From NCBI RefSeq assembly GCF_011397635.1, contig NC_064755.1, positions 17,715,282-17,779,281 on the forward strand: a DNA stretch of 64,000 nucleotides. Reading direction: 5' to 3'. This DNA comes from Epinephelus fuscoguttatus (lineage: Eukaryota > Chordata > Actinopteri > Perciformes > Serranidae). Under the pieces are notes generated by a model that saw nothing but the letters and a program-made list of their open reading frames with translations, did no database searches and was not told the origin of the DNA. The translations under genes were made by a program, and so were the position numbers. Positions 12,163 through 25,098 of this stretch are shown piece by piece. Within the stretch, counting starts at the first letter, position 1, and the number at the start of each line of letters is the position of its first letter.

Positions 12163-12954
12163 ATAAAGGGACAGTTCACCACAAAATAACAAATACAATA
12201 TTTCATTCAACATCCTCTCACCTGTAAAGTTGTGTATAAGTCCACATTGTTTTGGTGTGAGTTTCAGAGTGGTTGAGATATCAGCCCTAGGGATGTCTGC
12301 CTTCTCTTGAATATAATAGAATTAAATGGTACTTGGCTTGTGGTGCTCAAAGCACCAAAACATACATTTGAAAAACTCGTGACCTGGTTACTCAAGATAA
12401 TCCACAGAGCTTGTTGTGAGCAGTTTCATGTAGGAACTATTTTCTTTCCACAGAACCACTCCTGCCAACTGTATCACCATGCAGAAGGAGGCGTGCATCT
12501 ACTGCTAGCTCATGAAGCTCCACTGAGGTAGCTAACATTCCAGCTCAGCCGAGGAGGATGCCATTGATGTTTACATCTTGCAGTATCACAAACCCCTTCT
12601 CCATGAGTAGATGCACGCTTCCTTCCACACGGTGATACAGTTGGCAGGTGTAGTTTGGTAGACAGAAAATAGTTCCTATGAAACTGTTCACAACAAGGTC
12701 TGTGGATTATCTTGAGCTACCTGGTCATGATTTCTGGAAAGAGACATTGCTGTTGAGTTTTTTAGTGTATTTTTTTTGGCACTTTGAGCACCACAAGGTG
12801 TCATTTAGTTCCATTATATTCAGGAGACAGCATCTCTACAGCCAATATCTCCAACATTCTGCAACTCACCCCAAAACAATCTAGATTCATAAACAGTACT
12901 ACAGGTAAGAGGAAAAAATTGTTTGTTTGATTTCGGGGTAAACCGTCCCTTTAA
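12163..12954. mobile_element. Fold-back transposon with arms of about 340 bp
   Basis: The left end ATAAAGGGACAGTTCACC and the right end (complement TTAAAGGGACGGTTTACC) are inverted repeats. Similarity runs far inward: ACTATTTTCT, GCCAACTGTATCACC and GCGTGCATCTACT recur in inverted order around a centre near 12560. TTAA is intact at the right end (12951-12954) and mutated at the left. It is non-coding. The ends resemble the TTAAAGG type of Kolobok/T2 elements. Confidence 0.7.
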
Positions 12955-13170
12955 GTTTCTCTATCCTGAATGAAGCAGTCGACTTGACACACAAAACATA
13001 AACCATTAGCCATTCTGCCCCACACCTAATTAAACCCTTGCCCCTTTGCCATCAACGCTAAATGAGTGGTCAGAGGTAGTGGCCAGTTCAGGTCAGATTC
13101 CTCTGTTTTTTCATGTCCCATGTTCACACTCTCGGAGGGAGCGGGTGCATGCCACGCAGCAGTCCTCTGC

Positions 13171-13277
13171 CTATTAATAGCCGCGAGGGATGGAGTCGGG
13201 GGCAATCTGGATGGCGTGTAAATTTAGACCCTCCCCCCTGGATGTTCCGTTGATGTCATAAGTCTGACCTCTGACCC
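13171..13277. promoter_or_regulatory. Candidate regulatory element: MEF2 and DR1 motifs
   Basis: CTATTAATAG at 13171-13180 is a perfect MEF2 consensus. TGACCTCTGACCC at 13265-13277 is, on the minus strand, a DR1 hexamer pair (GGGTCA, one base, AGGTCA) of the kind bound by PPAR/RXR or HNF4. They lie 85 bp apart in a GC-richer stretch 2.6 kb upstream of the GH31 gene. The motifs are seen; function is inferred. Confidence 0.3.
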
Positions 13278-15290
13278 AGGAGCCTGGCTGCCACAAGGCC
13301 CACGCTGAACTTGAATTTCAGGGTTCCGAGTGCAAGCATGCACGCCGGACACATGCTAGCGCTTATTCATTTACAGTACATATACATGCACACAAATGCA
13401 CAGTGCAACAGTTTGTGGAAAAGAGCTGTATGTTGTATGTCACCAAAGATGCTAAGTACTCTGTGCCCTCTTTCACTGAGAGAGACTATCACACTAACTG
13501 ACTGTGTGGCTTCTTTGTCTTTCATTCACTTACTTTTTGTGTGCAGATAGACACACTGTTTGTTTCCTGCAAGAAACAAAGTAACAACAGATTCATCAGT
13601 CTTGTTTCATCTTAAAAGCTTGGCACAAAGTCGTACACGATCATGGTCTGATTTCCAAAGATTTTGAAAGCAACTGCAGTAGGAGCGGGGCGATTAGGTA
13701 GAGTGCTCACACAGGTTCCCACAGCCTTATCCAGTGTCTCTGCCCCTGCCAGAGCTATGTGATGGATCGGAGACTGGGGGGCTGACATGCATAAACGGGG
13801 ACAGGGGCAACTGATCTTCAAGGTATGTCAGCCGACACTCTTGGGATATCTTGTGCACAGCACCGCGGAAGAGACCTTAACCCTACAAACACAACAACAT
13901 TGTTCAAGCCATGATTCCTCTTGTCTTATTTTTGGGTCCGATAAGGTTGTCGTTGGATACCAGTAGAGCCATGACCATGTTACAGTAAGAACTGTGTTGA
14001 AATAAATGAATAGCGACACGGGATTAAAATGAGTCAACACAAGCTGTATAGAGTTTAGGTTTCGGAAAGTTATGGCGAAGGATACGCTTCTGTGAGAGCT
14101 AAGAGTCACGCTTTGTGTCATTCATCCATGAACATTGACTTTGCATGTCTGTTGTCAAACACTCGACCACCTATAGTATGTTGACATTATAACTCCAGAC
14201 ACAATAGATGTTGACAGTCCAAATGGCAATGAATGCCACCTTCGACCAATCACACCACCCCCTGCCACCCTTGAGGTGCTCATAAACAACATTCCTGCCC
14301 TCAAATGTCTTCTGCACTCCACATGAGGCACGCAGACCATTAAACAGTGCTCAGCCTATAATATATTATCACAACACACCCTGAATGCACCACAGATTCT
14401 TGCGTTGCTTCACATTTTATTTTCTGTCCTATGTGATTCTCCCGAAGCAGTTACATACAAAATTTTGGATACTTTACTTGATGCTTTGGCTAAACAAGTG
14501 CTGCAACATGTTGAGCTGCAGATTACGTCCTAAATTTGCTGCAATAGTTAATGATTCTAACAGCTCAGTTTCCTTTCAGGTTTAGCATCATTTTAATAAG
14601 ACGTCTGTCAGTGTTGTGGCATAATGTTGTCAGTGTCATATGTATCTAAAAAAATAAAATAAAATAAAAACACAGCCACTAAGGGAAATGCAGAAAATGG
14701 ACAATAAAAGAAAGGTTAGACAAACACAGCTTTTTACACCATTTAATCTGGATAAATGGGGTAAAAGAATCTAAAATCACAAATATAATACTTGATTTTG
14801 GTTGTAGCTACTTGATAAAGGTGAGCTATAGCAGAGAGCATTGGCCATGGAAGTTCAGCAGAGATGTTTCCTGGATGATGAGCACTTCATCCAAACTGTC
14901 TCAAAGCCAGTCTGTCTTCTACATGCAGTCCCTTGACCCAACGTAAATGTTTAGACCAACTATTTCTTTAATTTATTGGACATTTTAATTAATTATTAAT
15001 CACTGTTAATGTATAATTAACCTCCTGTTAACCTCAGTTTAATTAATTAATCAATAAGATTTAGTCAATTCCATTAAACCCACATGACAGGAATACAGCA
15101 CTGGTTTTAAATGTTTCACTGCTCAGTTGTAGCCTACTTCTCATTTTGGAATCAGACATCACTCCTTGTGCTACTTTAAGATGTGAAACACCACAAGATC
15201 AAATTTGGATAAGGCATGGCAAGTGTCCCGACCTTGCCATGCCCAATTGACGCCCCTGATCTGTCCACCAAACCACCAGATGACAAGTCT
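13278..15290. other. Intergenic region upstream of the GH31 gene
   Basis: No exon, RNA gene or clear mobile element is recognised. The short frames found here have no recognisable domain. 14950-15065 is strongly AT-rich. Confidence 0.5.
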
Positions 15291-15612
15291 CCACAGTCTT
15301 TACGCACGGAGAGCGCACGGAGAGTTTGCAAGCACGCATGGGGATCCCTCCCTTCCAGGCTGTCCGTGGCCTCCTCGCCCGGGCGGGCTGTTCCAAGACT
15401 CAGCCAAACCCTCTTGATCCCCCATTTCCCTCTCTCTACCTTTCCTCTGAAGAAACAACCCGGCGTTACGTCAGAAAGTGCAGGGCAAGCAAGTCAGCGT
15501 CTTAGGAGCTATTCGTAGGCATTGCTGCCAAACCCGGCTTGGGGCTGCTCACGAGCTCACTGCAGCCAATGCAACTTACAAATGCAACTCTTTTAAAACA
15601 GCAGGAGTATGT
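15291..15612 (+). promoter_or_regulatory. Putative promoter and 5' UTR exon of the GH31 gene
   Basis: A GC- and CpG-richer stretch (about 15290-15400) is followed by TTACGTCA at 15466-15473 (CRE/ATF-like) and CCAAT near 15566. A good splice donor (GTATGTG|GTAAGTC) lies at about 15613, and an acceptor (CACATGACAG) ends at 15688. A non-coding first exon ending at 15612 spliced to 15689 would place the start codon at 15882 in exon 2. The transcription start is not determined. Confidence 0.4.
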
Positions 15613-15881
15613 GGTAAGTCACTTATTCATTCATACTGTTTTATTTCCTCGCTGGGATTTTATTCTCACAGCTTTCTTCACATGACAGGTCTCTGTTGCT
15701 GGCACAATTGCGCAAAAAAACAACATCAACAGTGTAAACGGTGCAAAGATAAAGAGTAGGCTGGTTTACCCTGTAGCCTCACTGGAAACACCATGACATG
15801 ATGAAGCAGCAGAGCTTTTTGACGCACAGAGATTTCTGCAGCATTTTTTGTGTTTGATTCTTTGCTGATCTCAAAGACAAC

Positions 15882-18800
15882 ATGCCCCACGCTCGAAATA
15901 GGAACCCCAGCCCCATCCCAGAGGTAACATGGGACACGGGGCTGAAGGAGATGAACGAGACCTGGAAAGGAGCTATAGCCTGTCTCGGAGTGGCCGTCTT
16001 CTTTGTCATGACCATCGGGATCATATATTGGCAAGTGGTGGACCAGCCTAACAAGAACTGGATCCTCAGGGGGACTTTTAGCGGACTGATCTGGGAGAGA
16101 AGAACCCACTCGCTGGTCATACAGACCCTGACGGAGGACAAGACCTATGTGGAGATAGACGTCGGGAACGTGGGGAACCCCGACATCGAGGTTCCCTTCG
16201 TGAGGAACCTGTGCTGGCTGAATAAAACGGAGTTCTGCTATACGTGGGACTCGGTGGCCGAGGTGAAGATCTCGCTGGAGGTGAATGAGGAGACGGAGAC
16301 GGAGTGCTACAGTATGACTTGGGCGCCGGTGCACTGTCATGTGGAGCTGAAGGTAGGGTGTCTCTCAGTGTGGACTCAAGAGCCAAAAACACAAGCAGAA
16401 TGTCATCAAAATGCACTTTTACGCACAATGTGATGCGCAAAAAAGCAGTTTTGCACGTGGAAATTTCACGCCTTAATTTCCAGTTTACCCAGTGTTAATT
16501 GGCATATGATTGTGCGCATTGGTGCACAACGTAAACCATAAATTTGAAGGCCCATGTTCACGTTTTAAATCTACAAGCACGACATTATGCGTATTTTCTC
16601 ATACAAATAAGTTACAAGACGTTTTGTCTGTTTTATATAAGTGGTCTACTTAAATGTAAATGATTTTAATCACCACATGGTCATATAAAATTATTAAATC
16701 ACAAAAGACTGAACTGAATTAAATAAGTGGCTCAGGTGCAGCAGATGAAGGTGTATAATCCATAACTTGGCTCAAATGTTCAGATACAAAAATACTGCAA
16801 TTTATGTTTATTTTAAATGTCGTTTTAATTTAATTTTGTTGAAATTAAATTTCTAAAACTATGACAACCTATTAAATTACTTGAAACAAAACACAACCAT
16901 GACGCAGGAGTGACTCATTTGAGCTGACATGATGTAATAGACCGAAAAATAAATAAATAGTTTGCGTGATCCCCTCATCCTTTCCCTCTCTACAGCCCTG
17001 AGCGGACTCCATTCGTGTTAAATCTGCCTCGTCACAGTTGTTGTGCTTCTTTACATGCACAGTACTTACTGTACTTTCCCCCCACAGCTTAATTATCAAA
17101 GGCATTTAACTATTGGGATGTTTGGGGAGGTTAATCTGTCCCCAGTGGAACATTCCTCACCATAACTCCCTGTCATGTGGCGCGACTGCTCACAGGAAAT
17201 CTCTCCAAACTAAAGTTGCCTTTATTTTTCTAATTTCCAAAATCCTCCCCGGCGCCTCTCAGGTGACCATTTGGCACCTGTTTTAAAACTCCTTAGCAGA
17301 GCCCGGATTTGCTTACGTGAAATAAATGAGCTGCCGGTTTGCGCATTTGTACCCCCCATGCGTCAAGGCGCTTTGAGGAAGGACAGACTTTCTCTTAGAA
17401 AACACTCTGTCATTCAATCCCTCCTGCGTGCGATGCTCTCTGAGACAGTCTCATGTGCCAGCCGTCACATAGCCTACAGCCCTGTGCCATGCAGCTCTGC
17501 ACTGAAGTCATACTACAGTCAGAGATTAGATTCATCCCTACTGCAGCACATCAGGTACATAATGTGATAGCACTGGAAACATTTAATCTGTTCCAACTTC
17601 CCCCCTCTGGAAGGCGTTACAGGACACTGTACGCCAAAACATCCAGACACAAGAACACTCTCTTTCCACAGGACATCACTATGATGAACAGTTAACGTCA
17701 GGCATACAGTGTCAATAACCCTCTAACACCAAACATCCACTGTACCTGCAAATTACATATTTTTATAGTTTACACACACTGTGTTTTTTTAACATGTAAA
17801 TATCATTACTGTCAATATGAATAAAAGCAGGCTGGATATACTCCCAAATCCAGCTTCCTCGTGTAGATAAAGCAAACTGTCACATCAATAATTCCATATT
17901 TGTTCCAGCACCTCTTGCATCATATGAAACAGGGGGTTTGGGTGTCCCCGGCAGAAAAAATTGGAGCATCAAACACTTAATTTTCTGCATTCTGTGGGAT
18001 TTTTATGCACTAATTTGTGCCATGTCTGCACAAATGTATGGTATAAATGTCTTCAATTTGTTGAAATTAAAGACCTCTGCCACTTTAAAGTTATTTTGGA
18101 AGGGGCGAATGCATATGTTCTAAATATAAAGGACGTCAGAGGAAGAGCCTTTGGCTCAAAATGCATCAAAATGCTTCCAACAGGAGCTGCTTGGTGTGTG
18201 GATGTATTTGTTTCCTACTGAATATTGATGGAGACATGTCCCCTGCCTCCTCCCCAAAATCAACACATATGTCAACTCATACAAAATCAGTACATACATA
18301 CTGATATAGATAGACTTTTTTTATATTTGTACTTACTGTGAAATGTTTATGTTTATCTTGTTCAGCTTTGTTGTCCTTGCTTTTAGCTGCTGTGTCAATT
18401 TCTATGCAGATGCATTGAGAGTAACAAAAAACTGAGTCAAATTCCTTTTATTGGCCAATAAAGCTGATTCTGATTTCGATTAACGTACAGTCAGAGTCAT
18501 CTTATACCCACTCATAAATGAAATTCAGATACCCCATTCACGCTTAAGTCCACTTAAAGCATTTGAGTTGTCTCAGAAATGAATAAAACTTGCATTTTTT
18601 CTACCATCTATTAACTTTTAATCTTAACCCTACCACTAATTTCTTATGTATATTTTCCTTTTCTTTGTCAGCATCAATTTCATATTGCTGTTTTCAGTCT
18701 GTCTTGATGTATGTAAACCTGTCTGTCTCTTTCTCTCTGTGTCTTTCTCCTTCACACTGTTTTTGTGTACGTGCCTATCTTTTCAGGACTGCTTCTCCAT

Positions 18801-21800
18801 GACCAACGTGTCCTGGTACGGTGGCGCCAGCGTCCGGGGTCAGACCTGGCCGATCAACGACCAGAACGCCACCACACAGCCCTTCATCGTGAGCGATCTT
18901 AAGGACAATCCCTCAGGCTTCGGCTCTGCCCTGGAACGTTACTTCCTGGGCTCATCAGGTGAGAAGGTCACGGTTGGAATGAATCTTTTGCATCAACTGA
19001 GATTTACTCTCGCAGTCATTAGCAAAAGTGGAGTTGTAGTTCTTCTTTACACCTTGGCCTGTTACAAGAAAAAAGACCTTTGTAAATCTTTTGAATGACA
19101 CATCGTCAGCTGTTTTTCCACACTTGCCATTGGCGCAGGGTTAGCACAAGGGCTCGGGAAATCTGACCCCCCGGTATACGATGTGTGGCGTGAATCCCAG
19201 GGCGTGAGGGAAGCCCTGTGGATGTTGTTGTGTTTTCTTACCACCCCCCTTGTGTTTGTTTGTGTTTGAGCTGAGGAAAAAAACAGCCTCCAGAACCAGC
19301 ATCCTTAAAAAAACCACACACACCACTGACTGGACAGGACGTCGTCCATCCTACTAATAGAGTGTAACGTAATACTGTCTGTGGCATGTCAGTTTATTAA
19401 TTTAGAGATTAGACTACAAAGGGAAGCAAACCACCTTTAGCATCTTAAATTAACTCTTAGGGATACCGGGGTAATTGCCTTTTGTTTCTATTAAAAGGGC
19501 AGGTTGGATGAGGGCCCTGCTGACTCTTATAACTCACCAGGTTATTTTGGGGGTGTTAGATTTTATCCTGGGGGCAAAGGGGGGAGGCAGGGACCACTGG
19601 CGGATGTGAATGGTTAATGTGACTGACTAGGAACGTGTGGTGTTTGTGCGTGTGAGTGTGTGTGTGTGTGTGTGTGTGAGTGTACATGTGTGCTTGTGTG
19701 GTAGGGGGTATAGCATTAACCTCGAGGGACTTTGCTCTCAAGTTGTGTTTGTGTGAAGTTTGCTTACTGAGCTGCTGCTCAAACTAACCACTCTATTCTT
19801 AAAAGAGTTCACATGACATTCTTTTTTGACAACCCGACATTTTAAAATCCCATTTTACACACACGCACATTGCAATGTGTACTTTTTTTTTTTTTTAGCA
19901 TATTTCTTAGATTACTGACTCTCAGTGTCAAAGGGAATCCTGTGCATGTGTGTGTGCCAGCCAGCGTCCAGATCAGGGCAGAGAGTATGACTTCATCCGG
20001 TGAGGTGACACAAACAATCATCTATCATGACTTCACTGATTGTTAGCAGCAGTCACACACATTCATTCACATACTGACAGACACAAATGCACCTATGCAC
20101 ACGCGCATACACCCATACACATTTTGGGGATGTTATGTAACACAGTGGCAGGCTTAACAAGAGAGTCACATGACTTAAATCCCTTTTCCACCTTGTGAGA
20201 GGACGGCAGTAATTATCAGGACCCTGTAACCCTTTGTTTCTCCCGTTAGCTTCACACAGAGAACAAAAAAAAGAAAACGGATGAGATGAGATCCCGACGA
20301 GAACAACTGTTTGAATGTTGCCAAGTAACCACTCGCAGGCACACACTGTACATAGCCCCAAACATAGCAAACTGATGCTCAGCAATGACAGCGATGCCTA
20401 TTGGAGCATTAAAGGTATATTTAACATGATATCTTGCTTTAAAGTTCAAGGATGTTTTTGTTTGGCTCTTAGATTTACATAATGTACCTCAGAGAGAATC
20501 GTTTTTCACAACTGAAGACATACTGATATTTGTACTTGGCTGCTTTCCGATTGCAAGGATCAGCGGAAATTATTATTGGGAAATGATTTTTAATTGACTT
20601 TGATTTGTCATTCTTCCTTCATGCACGCAGCTCATGAGTTAAAGAGACGTAACAATGTAGACTGTCACACTTCAGATTTGGCTAATGTGACGAGAATATT
20701 TCACTTGTAGGGTCCTGTGCAGGGCCATGCACAGACATTTTGGGGGTCAGGTGCTTGTGTGAAATAAAGGGCACCCCTCTCATAATTATTGATAATAATA
20801 AAAAAGGCACATACAGTAGCATATCTTTCACGTACTTACCTATTTATTTACTTCATACCCATACACTCATATGTTGTGATTTAACAGAGACAAACAAATG
20901 ACGTCATATGTAACATAAAGTTACATACTTAACATAACGTTACGTAGGTTAGGTTTAGAATAAGAAACATGGTTAGACGTCTTTAGGTTTAGACCAGTAA
21001 AGTTATGTAGGTTAGGTTCAGGAAAAGCAACATGGTGAAGACGTACCTTAAAATAACTCACAGGGATGAGGGTTAGAGGGTTAAGGGTAGGGGTTAAAGG
21101 GGACTCCTCACGCAAACTTTTTGCTCTCCAGGCCCTGATCACACAGAAAGCGTTTTTGGAGGCGGCTTTTTGTAATTGTTTTAAATGAGAATTAAGTGTT
21201 TTGCTTATGTTTTTTGCACTGTGACACACCTCGTGTTTCTGCGCTCCAGGTGCCTGCCGTATTTGCTGCAGCATTCAGAACTCCTCAAGGTTAAAAAAAA
21301 ACTTCCACTCAAAGCAGACAAGTGCTCCATGTCATCTCTTTTTTTTTTAATCAAAAAATTTTTTTTTTTCATTGTCCAATGAAGAGAAACTGGTGGTAGT
21401 GGTTGCTGGATACCCAGACCTATACGACCCGACGTTAGACAGCAGGTTGTCAGACTGCCCCCGAGTCATCCTAAAATATGCCTGGAAATGGCCATCATCG
21501 AAGTGAAGCACCTGGACCAGGCTCCCTTTAATCCACCCTCTTTTTTAGGGTCTCATGCACCCACCCAAATCTCAGTTTCCCTGCACCCAAAAAAACTATT
21601 TGCCGACAGCCTCTGACCCTCAACCAGAGCTAGAGTAGGTACCCTCTGCCTGAACATTTTAGGAACTCGCCGCTAATTACTATGAAATAAAAGATGCGGT
21701 AGATTGATAACACAGGAAGGTTAGTGTGAGGATGTGATGGAGTAGTTGCCTGGACACAATAAAAAGGCGCAGCAAGTGTTTTTTTACAGTGGCCCTCGCA

Positions 21801-24800
21801 TCAGGGCTTTATACTACTTCCGTGTTTCCTCTCATCAGTACATTGGTCACATTATCGCAGCCTTCCTGATTGTGGGTTGTACATGAATGGTGGTGCATTA
21901 CCTTTTGTAGGTATGCATACAAATAGTGCATGAGAACAGCCTGTACCAGTGAAGGCAGGTCAAGGAGATGTGGATGCTGCTCTACAGGGCACTCGATTTA
22001 CATGTGTTTACAATGGTGGCTGTGACAAGGGAAGTCAAAGAAGGAGCTGCTTGGGCTCGCAGAATTAAAACTCAAATGCAGTTGTCAGGTGTTACAACAT
22101 GTTTTTAAATGAGAATTGTTGCCAAGGACTTTAAAATATAAAGATTAGAAGAACGTAATAAGTGCAAAAAGGGCACTTATCTAGGGTCAATCAGTGCGTG
22201 TGCCTGGACGCATCATTTCACAGGTAGAAGTGATGTTTCCTTGAACTCCAGTGAGAGTTTTTCCCCCTCAACACACTCTTGGTATCTGGTGATTCACCAT
22301 GGGCCCTGATAGGAGGATGGGCACCACAAATAGAATGTATATTTTTGGTGTTACATTAAGACGGACACATCTCCTCAGACCACCTGTTTTTTAACGAGTA
22401 GCCACGTCTGGATGTGGAACAAGGATAGAGTTTCAGTTCAGTTTTGGTAGTAATGACATTATGGTAGAGTAATAGTCTGATTGCTTACTGGCGTCCACAG
22501 TTTGCATCCTGTATGAGATTGGATTGATCCTCTCCTTTCAGAGGTATAGGCTCAATATGTGCATCCACTTACCTTGAATAAATCATTGATGTATAAACAG
22601 CTCCAGGCTCCTGCAAAATAACCACTCACATCCATGCTCTTGTGCACATCAGACAGGTCGGACCACCGTTAAGAAGCATCACATTTTAAACAGCAATTGA
22701 TGACTGCGGCTGTGACAAAGAGCACGATGTGGTAGTCATAATTGTGGTATTGTTGTGGGACAGGAAACTATTACAGCAGCTATTATGGAGAGAAAAATAC
22801 TACCATTATGTGTGGATAGTAAACAGGATCATTATGGGAAATTTTGAGTTTGTGCAGACTTAATCAGTATTGGCAGTAAAACGTTATTATTTCTACATGT
22901 AAACAGAACAACTCTAATTGAATGCAGAAGTAAAAATTAACTCTGCATTTAAAATTAAAAAAAAGATAAAAAAAAATCAGTTTGTTACATAAACTGAATA
23001 CTATTCATAACCACGTATATTCTTAGTTTAGATACATTAATAAAAAGGAAATTAGTTGAATTTATTTTTGTGTAGTAAAGTAAAATTGAACTAAAAGCAC
23101 AGCGACAGGGCTCTCACATGTCTGCAAAGGTAAATTGAATTTAAAATACTCGCTGTATATTTGTATGTGAGACTCTACACCTCTCAGTTCATAATATATC
23201 CTCTCAGGAAAAGCTGAACTCCAACTATTCACACCGACGTCACTGTTTTTAACAAGATAAGAGGAGCTGCACTGACCATGTTTGATACCAACAAGCTCAG
23301 TTTTTATTTATGTCATGATTTCACCCCGTTTCTAGATGAGGTGCGGTGTGCTTCTTTGGTTTCAGTTGGTTTAAAAAAAAAACAACTGTGGTACTTTTAT
23401 TTTGCTCGACACAGATTTGTGAAAAGCAGCACACCAGTGGTGATAAAATAGTTAAGCATCACCACATGTCTCGATCACACTGGTGAGCTTGATTTAGAAT
23501 TAACAGACAGACAAATCTGCATCTCAGCAGAAAGCCTTCATCAGAGCTCTGATGTCTCCTTTTTCCTGAGTCTGCTCTCTGCAGTTTTAGAGTAACATTA
23601 CACAGCTGTGTAAGCCAACTGACCGTCGTGTATGTATGGGACCTGTCTGCACGGACTCTAGTTAGTCATAAGAGCACATTATGAATGTGGTAGGCAATAT
23701 ATGGAGCTGTGACTGACATCCCTAAGAGGGCCCCTGGGCATGATTAAAGACAGACAGACTGCAACACAGAGCGACAGAGCAACAGAATGACTGCGCACTG
23801 TGCTGTAATACCTGATATTTCACAAAATCAGGAGTAAAGAGTTGCAAAGTAAATGTTGTGAAAATTTCCTTTGGTTACATTCCTCGCTGATAACACTGAA
23901 CAATGCCTGTGTGCTCTGTGACCTTGTCTTATAGTTCACAGAAACCTGTTGCACTCCCTGGCTCACTGTGCCATGACCGAGTCTTGAACCACATCCTTCT
24001 TGTCTTATATTCTCACATAAATCCGTTCGCCCACAGCATCTCTGAACAGCATTTAACTGTGTAACAGTTAGGAAACAAACTATGGGACGCAAACCACAGA
24101 AAAAATGATGATCTTACAGCAGTAAAGAAGAGGTAGAAAAGTAAGGCAAAGAGACAGCAGAGACGATATATGCAGCTGTGCAGCAAAGTGACATTTGAGA
24201 GTGTTGCCAACTGGAGGAACTTGTCACAGCCCCACCTGTCTTTAGTCATACAAAAACAACTGGGCTACTAAGAACAGATTAGCTATCACTGAGGCTGCGT
24301 CCTGCATTAATAACATAAGAGGGAACTCTCAGGGAGACGTTGTCCCAGAGCTTTAGGGGCTTATTCCTACGTTTATTTAACTGGAGGTCTGTGGGATACA
24401 ATTTACACAGGCTTTAGAGAGCAAATGTATGCAGAGGAAGAGTGGATATAGGTACCTGTGTTTTGGAAGATAATTACTGTGCATGGCAAAATCACGTAGT
24501 AATCAGATGCGGATTGTTGGCTTGATGTGATACAGAGGGGACATACCATTACAGGTCTAATATAATAAATGAACAGTTTATTTTGCTAATTGACATAGAT
24601 GTCTTCATTATTGCTCTACGGTGTCCATTGAGGGTCAGAATTTGAAAAATAATGGCCTGACATTGAATAAAGGTTCTTTAAAAATGAATTTACAGATGGA
24701 TCAGTATTTTAATGGTAATTTATTCCTGATATTTTTCATTACATTGCAGCTAAAATGTATTTGTTAATTATCAGTCTTATAATACTTTGTGATTTAGTTG

Positions 24801-25048
24801 TGTACATTTTAATTATATATTTGCATGGTTAAATTAAGCTTTAATTGTGGCTGCTTTATAATTGTTTTTTATTGTATATAGCGAAGGACACGTGATTTTT
24901 TTTCTCAGTGGAGGAATTAGAAATAATTAAATTGTGAAAATGTTCATTTGAAATTAGCAATCTGACATTTGTAAAATAACCAAATAATAGATTAAATTTT
25001 TAAAAAAAACCAATATTTATTTGCATTTGTATTCATGTAATTTATTGA

Positions 25049-25098
<50 letters not shown>

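Noticed and set aside
15726..16340. 204-codon ORF on the minus strand
   Set aside because: It lies antisense to exon 1 of the GH31 gene, which has a clear membrane anchor and splice continuity. The antisense protein has no recognisable domain.
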